Under the pieces are notes generated by a model. The model worked only from the letters and a program-made list of their open reading frames with translations. It did not search any database and was not told the origin of the DNA. From JBBIOI01 sp037443425 (GTDB lineage Bacteria; Desulfobacterota; BSN033; UBA1163): a DNA stretch of 5,663 nucleotides. The translations under genes were made by a program, and so were the position numbers. Shown piece after piece: positions 5,128 through 5,663 of this stretch. The stretch's first letter is position 1; each line of letters begins with the position of its first letter. The stretch is taken from the NCBI GenBank assembly GCA_037443425.1, contig JBBIOI010000168.1, positions 1 through 5,663 of the forward strand. The letters run 5' to 3'.

Positions 5128-5238
5128 GAACTTGAGCAGAGGCATGAGTTTCCCAGGGAGATATGGAAAAAGGCAGCAAGGCTTAGTTTTATTGGGATCC
5201 ATTTTCCTGAGGAGTATGGTGGTCAAGGCTACGGAGTT
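5128..5238 (+). pseudogene. Acyl-CoA dehydrogenase N-terminal domain fragment
   Basis: About 37 codons read ELEQRHEFPREIW followed by KKAARLSFIGIHFP and EEYGGQGYG. This is the conserved N-terminal helical segment of acyl-CoA dehydrogenases, flavoenzymes that introduce the alpha-beta double bond in fatty acyl-CoA oxidation. The EEYGG motif is diagnostic. An open frame runs from GTG 5077 to TGA 5281-5283, but the flanking residues on both sides are unrelated. The remaining 330 or more residues, with the FAD site and catalytic base, are absent. It is a dead relic carried between mobile-element pieces and a hint that a catabolic gene was once broken here or nearby. Confidence 0.72.
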
Positions 5239-5315
5239 TTCATAAGTGCGATCCATTTTTCAAGACATTTTTTAAGGTTTTGAAGTGGAGGATTATGATC
5301 CATCAAAAAACGACC

Positions 5316-5569
5316 TCACCATTTGCGTTATAAACGGTTTTCTCTGACCAACCCATATCTAAGTATACACCTTTTTTACCCCCATCAGAAGATTTCTGCT
5401 CAAAATAAAACCTCTCAAACTCCTCAGGACTCCGATACCCAATCACCATTTGCGTTATAAACGGTTTTCTCTGACCAACCCATATCTAAGTATACACCTT
5501 TTATACCCCCATCAGAAGATTTCTGCTCAAAATAAAACTTCTCAAACTCCTCAGGACTCCGATACCCAA
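5316..5569. repeat. 127-bp tandem duplication (125 of 127 identical)
   Basis: Bases 5316-5442 and 5443-5569 repeat head to tail with two substitutions (a T/A within the TTTT run and a C/T in AAAAC[C/T]TCTC). The unit covers the C-terminal end of an IS3-family transposase gene and what lies just beyond it, including CTGACCAACCC, which resembles an IS3 terminal repeat. The unit length shifts the frame, so the transposase end is altered. Confidence 0.93.
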
Positions 5570-5663
5570 GCCCAGAATGAACATAAAACTTATTATAATC
5601 AGTCTCTATCCATCCCCCTATCTTCTGCCTCGCTTCAGAAAAGGAAGAAAACTCATTAAGCCA
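5424..5663 (-). pseudogene. IS3-family transposase, C-terminal end, frame disrupted
   Basis: Read on the minus strand from the right edge, the frame gives WLNEFSSFSEARQKIGGWI, then TDYNKFYVHSGLGYRSPEEF. The YN, HS and LGYRSPEEFE motifs are the hallmark C-terminal end of the integrase-like (rve) domain of IS3-family transposases, usually called OrfB. The catalytic core lies beyond the right edge. After passing through one copy of the 127-bp repeat the frame enters the second copy shifted and ends at TGA 5426-5424. In a single-copy parent the frame would instead have continued to about 5303. The tail beyond the conserved motif is normally dispensable in sequence, so activity cannot be ruled out from this alone. 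The plus-strand frame at 5450-5659 is an antisense shadow. Confidence 0.8.

Noticed and set aside
5450..5659. Plus-strand 69-codon frame at the right edge
   Set aside because: It is antisense to the recognisable IS3 transposase C-terminus and has a serine/threonine/glutamine-rich shadow composition.

Overview
The window looks like an accessory, island-type stretch of an AT-rich bacterial genome. Shine-Dalgarno sites of the AGGAGG type, tight gene packing in the left part and several bacterial insertion-sequence families support a bacterium. Nothing in the sequence fixes the genus. No housekeeping gene is intact, and the right-hand half is a mosaic of broken pieces.

Left part (1-2420): a divergent gene probably starts at position 8 on the minus strand, behind a perfect AGGAGG site. 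It shares an imperfect inverted repeat with the start of the plus-strand cluster. The cluster has an AAA15/OLD-type ATPase that lacks its Walker A region (106-1002), a DUF3226-type TOPRIM protein overlapping it by one base (1002-1610), and an unrecognised 264-residue protein with an Rx6H motif (1626-2420). An ATPase followed by a TOPRIM protein is the layout of anti-phage systems such as PARIS, so I infer a defence-type cassette whose ATPase is now broken.

Middle part (2421-3929): a perfect 97-bp tandem duplication fills the gap before a well-formed 308-residue gene (2740-3666). That gene combines an N-terminal zinc ribbon, a helix-hairpin-helix-GPD DNA glycosylase fold and an endonuclease III type four-cysteine cluster. 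Two very short reading frames follow, the second with a very strong ribosome binding site.

Right part (3930-5663): a GC-richer, apparently non-coding and highly structured island (about 3955-4430) precedes a chain of mobile-element debris. In order this holds the left end and first 110 codons of an IS256-family transposase, 30 codons of a tyrosine recombinase, a probable IS21-family terminus, a scrap of an acyl-CoA dehydrogenase, and on the minus strand the C-terminus of an IS3-family transposase disrupted by a 127-bp tandem duplication. The joins are abrupt and can be placed to within a few bases. This part reads as a repeated insertion and deletion hot spot beside the putative defence genes.
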